From assembly GCF_014763045.1 (NCBI RefSeq), contig NZ_JACTAG010000001.1, positions 248,001-312,000 on the forward strand: a stretch of DNA of 64,000 nt, given 5' to 3'. The stretch's first letter is position 1. Each line of letters begins with the position of its first letter. Of this stretch, positions 62,119-64,000 are shown one piece after another. The stretch comes from Sulfitobacter aestuariivivens. Its GTDB lineage: Bacteria; Pseudomonadota; Alphaproteobacteria; Rhodobacterales; Rhodobacteraceae. Position numbers and translations under genes: made by a program. Under the pieces are notes generated by a model, which saw only the letters and a list, made by a program, of their open reading frames with translations, did no database searches and was not told the DNA's origin.

Positions 62119-62904
62119 ATGCCCAAAGACAGACGCGACGTTGCAGACATTGATACAAACCCGGCCGACGTGGCGGTGGGCAAGACAGCTGTGCTTTACC
62201 GGATGGCTCTAACAGATCATCTGTGCCCATCCGGTCAAAAGGCGCGCTGGCTGCTGGAACGTCAGGGATATGATGTCGATGACCGGCTTTTCCGAACCCG
62301 TACTGAAGTTGACGCTTTTAAGGCCGAGCACGACGTCAAGACGACGCCCCAAGCATGGATCGAAGGCGAACGCGTTGGCGGCTATACGGACCTGCGCGAA
62401 AGGCTGACTGGCTGGGACCCGAAGGCAACCACCTACCGGCCAGTGCTTTATCTCTTCGCCGTAGCTGCGCTCACCGCCATCGCGCTCTCCATTGGGTTCC
62501 TTGGCGCAATTACATGGCAGACACTCGGTTGGTTCATCTCTGTCTCGATGATCCTTCTCGGCATGCAGAAACTACGCGATATCGAGGGCTTCTCCACGAT
62601 GTTCCTCAACTACGACCTTCTCGCGCGGAAATGGGTGCCTTACGCCTACATCTATCCGTTCGTGGAAACAGGCGCAGGCATCCTCATGACCGGCATGATG
62701 CTGACCTGGGTGTCAGCTCCCGCAGCGCTTTTCATCGCGAGTATCGGAGCCATCAGCGTCTTCAAGGCCGTCTACATCGATAAACGTGAGCTCAAATGCG
62801 CCTGCGTCGGTGGAAATTCAAACGTCCCGCTTGGGTTTGTGAGCCTCACCGAAAACCTGATGATGGTCGGAATGGCGGTCGTGATGCTTTGGCTGATGGT
62901 TTGA
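62119..62904 (+). CDS. Glutaredoxin-MauE fusion membrane protein
   Basis: 261 residues from the ATG at 62119 (CGGAGAA upstream); an ATG at 62080 adjoins the operator and has no ribosome site. The N-terminal glutaredoxin-like domain has a monothiol active site LCPSGQKARWLLERQGYDV and the cis-Pro TTPQAWI and GGYTDLRERL motifs. The C-terminal half has four membrane segments of the MauE/DoxX-like type with MQKLRDIEGFSTMFLNYDLLA and a Cys pair CACVGG. It may pass reducing power for copper or disulfide handling across the membrane (inference). Confidence 0.87.
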   Translation: MPKDRRDVADIDTNPADVAVGKTAVLYRMALTDHLCPSGQKARWLLERQGYDVDDRLFRTRTEVDAFKAEHDVKTTPQAWIEGERVGGYTDLRERLTGWDPKATTYRPVLYLFAVAALTAIALSIGFLGAITWQTLGWFISVSMILLGMQKLRDIEGFSTMFLNYDLLARKWVPYAYIYPFVETGAGILMTGMMLTWVSAPAALFIASIGAISVFKAVYIDKRELKCACVGGNSNVPLGFVSLTENLMMVGMAVVMLWLMV

Positions 62905-63031
62905 ACCAAAGCGGCTCATCTTTCTGACTGGTCATCTAGGCGCCAAGACGGGAATTGGTGTTCTATGTTATTCTTCTGTGTCAACAAAGGGTTGTCGTTT
63001 CGGGAGGGCATGGCGGATCGGAGGATCAGTC

Positions 63032-63664
63032 ATGGAAACACCAAACCTACCAGCCATTCGCGCACTTCGCCCTGCATGGAACAAAGGTCGCATCGTCGGT
63101 CAGAAACGACCTCTAAAACCCAAGCATGTCTGGGCGATCCGTGTCCGCCTTGAATTGGCAGAAAACCATCGCGACCTCGCTCTCTTCAACATGGCGATCG
63201 ACAGCAAGTTGCGCGGTTGCGATTTGGTCAAGATGAAGGTCGTCGACGTCATGGCATCTGGCCAGGTCAAAGAACGTGCATCGGTGTTGCAAAGCAAGAC
63301 GAAGAAACCTGTGCGCTTTGAAATTTCCGAAGGCACCCGGGCCTCGGTCGAGAAGTGGATGGAGGACGAGCTCATGGTCGGCTCCGAATATCTATGGCCT
63401 GGCCGCTTCCACGAGCGCCTGCATATCTCGACACGCCAGTATGCACGGATCGTCCGCGATTGGGTCATATCCATCGGTTTAGAAGCGAGCGCATACGGCA
63501 CGCATTCGATGAGGCGAACGAAGGTGACCCAGATCTACAAGAAGACCGGCAACCTGCGCGCCGTTCAACTTTTGCTCGGCCACACGAAGATGGACAGCAC
63601 GGTGCGATACCTAGGCGTCGAGCTTGAAGATGCGCTAGCCATTGCGGAGGCCATTGAAATCTGA
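63032..63664 (+). CDS. Short tyrosine recombinase/integrase
   Basis: 210 residues from the ATG at 63032 with GGAGG seven bases upstream. The catalytic residues of tyrosine recombinases appear: Arg in SKLRGCDLVKMKV, His-x2-Arg in THSMRRTKVTQIYKKTG, LLLGHTKMDSTVRYLG with the Gly-His and the nucleophile Tyr. The usual N-terminal core-binding domain is nearly absent, leaving about 45 residues before the catalytic domain. It could move the preceding accessory genes. No att repeats were identified. Confidence 0.9.
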   Translation: METPNLPAIRALRPAWNKGRIVGQKRPLKPKHVWAIRVRLELAENHRDLALFNMAIDSKLRGCDLVKMKVVDVMASGQVKERASVLQSKTKKPVRFEISEGTRASVEKWMEDELMVGSEYLWPGRFHERLHISTRQYARIVRDWVISIGLEASAYGTHSMRRTKVTQIYKKTGNLRAVQLLLGHTKMDSTVRYLGVELEDALAIAEAIEI

Positions 63665-64000
63665 GCCTACCGGGCCGTCTTCACTGGCGGCCCTGAGCTG
63701 CCTTTCATTGGGTTAGGCCACGCCGCAATGCAGCGTCTCGGAACTTACCATCAGCAGCGCCAGCGAGATCGATGCTGCTGTGCAAACAGAAGCTTCCCCG
63801 TTCGGGGCTAGTTTTTTCGCACTATAGTTTCAGAGACAGTCTGGATGCGTTCGGCAATATCATGATCGCTGCCGGGTCCTTGTTCCCGAATGCGAAACAG
63901 GAAGGTCGATAATGCGATTGGAGATGGCCATCCTTAGCGCTGGCGAGAAGACGCATCTCGCAGGGTTAGGCAATCAGGTGAGGGCAGCTTCATAGAACTA
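63665..64000. other. Right-edge gene-free stretch
   Basis: No supported gene in the last 336 bases. GGGCCG (63672-63677) and CGGCCC (63688-63693) form a small hairpin after the recombinase. A minus-strand frame ending at about 63811 reads SDHDIAERIQTVSETIVRKN then stop but has no start in view, possibly a gene remnant. Confidence 0.4.
63791..63817 (+). terminator. Intrinsic terminator downstream of the recombinase
   Basis: CCCCG-TT-CGGGG (63796-63807) flanked by AGCTT and CTAG and followed by six T residues. It lies about 130 bases after the recombinase stop. Confidence 0.65.

Noticed and set aside
63640..63900. Minus-strand gene ending at about 63811 (SDHDIAERIQTVSETIVRKN)
   Set aside because: Only about 34 codons are open, with no start codon and a stop upstream. 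It could be a remnant but cannot be supported as a gene.

Overview
The window reads as the chromosome of a marine Rhodobacteraceae (Roseobacter-group) alphaproteobacterium. The gene set points there: heterotetrameric sarcosine oxidase soxBDAG, dnaG next to rpoD, nrdR-ribD, a kpsS/OPX/kpsC capsule set, ribE, ribBX-ribH-nusB, an RpoHI-like sigma factor, CarD and a Suv3-type helicase. Three RNA or regulatory features agree: a tRNA-His without the extra G-1 and with A73, a GTTC-N7-GTTC SOS box at mmcB, and a tight cluster of GANTC (CcrM-type) sites in front of rpoD. Species cannot be named from sequence reading alone.

Layout. 1-175 is the start of a TadE-like pilin-assembly gene leaving the window. 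452-5596 is the sarcosine oxidase operon. 5652-10167 carries a small secreted protein, primase and the housekeeping sigma factor. 10413-11638 is a tandem triplicated family of small secreted proteins. 11681-22519 is mostly housekeeping: a YjbQ-like protein, dodecin, an SDR, nrdR, the dispersed riboflavin genes ribD, ribE, ribBX and ribH, and nusB, with a capsule block (kpsC, export lipoprotein, kpsS) on the opposite strand. 22966-23133 is a candidate 6S RNA. 23184-42876 continues as ordinary core and semi-core genome: an ArsR/SRPBCC pair, a ClpP-like membrane protein pair, mmcB, tRNA-His, rluD-like, rpoH, pepF, an ATP-dependent DNA ligase/nuclease pair, helicase, ferredoxin and CarD.

From about 42950 the window changes character. 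Two decayed IS3-family elements, one apparently interrupting the other, are followed by an accessory region to the end. It holds (a) a class III nucleotide cyclase with TolB-like and TPR domains, a group II PLP decarboxylase and a cysteine-synthase-like enzyme, divergent from a winged-helix regulator with the same TolB-TPR body; (b) a LysR-divergent cluster of two methyltransferases and two integral membrane proteins; (c) a GMC oxidoreductase broken by one in-frame stop and a frameshifted VOC remnant; (d) a copper island (Crp/Fnr regulator, Spy-like protein, small Cys/His/Met protein, DUF411, cytochrome c, copC, copD, csoR, glutaredoxin-MauE fusion) with two CsoR-type operators; and (e) a short tyrosine recombinase at the far end.

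How the genes work together. SoxBDAG oxidises sarcosine and passes the methyl carbon to tetrahydrofolate. The riboflavin genes could supply its flavin, although the GTP cyclohydrolase II half of RibBX looks dead, so that activity must lie elsewhere. The copper genes look like one CsoR-controlled periplasmic copper-handling unit. The cyclase/decarboxylase/cysteine-synthase locus is the best candidate for an undescribed system: an enzyme pair flanked by two paralogous sensor bodies with different outputs.
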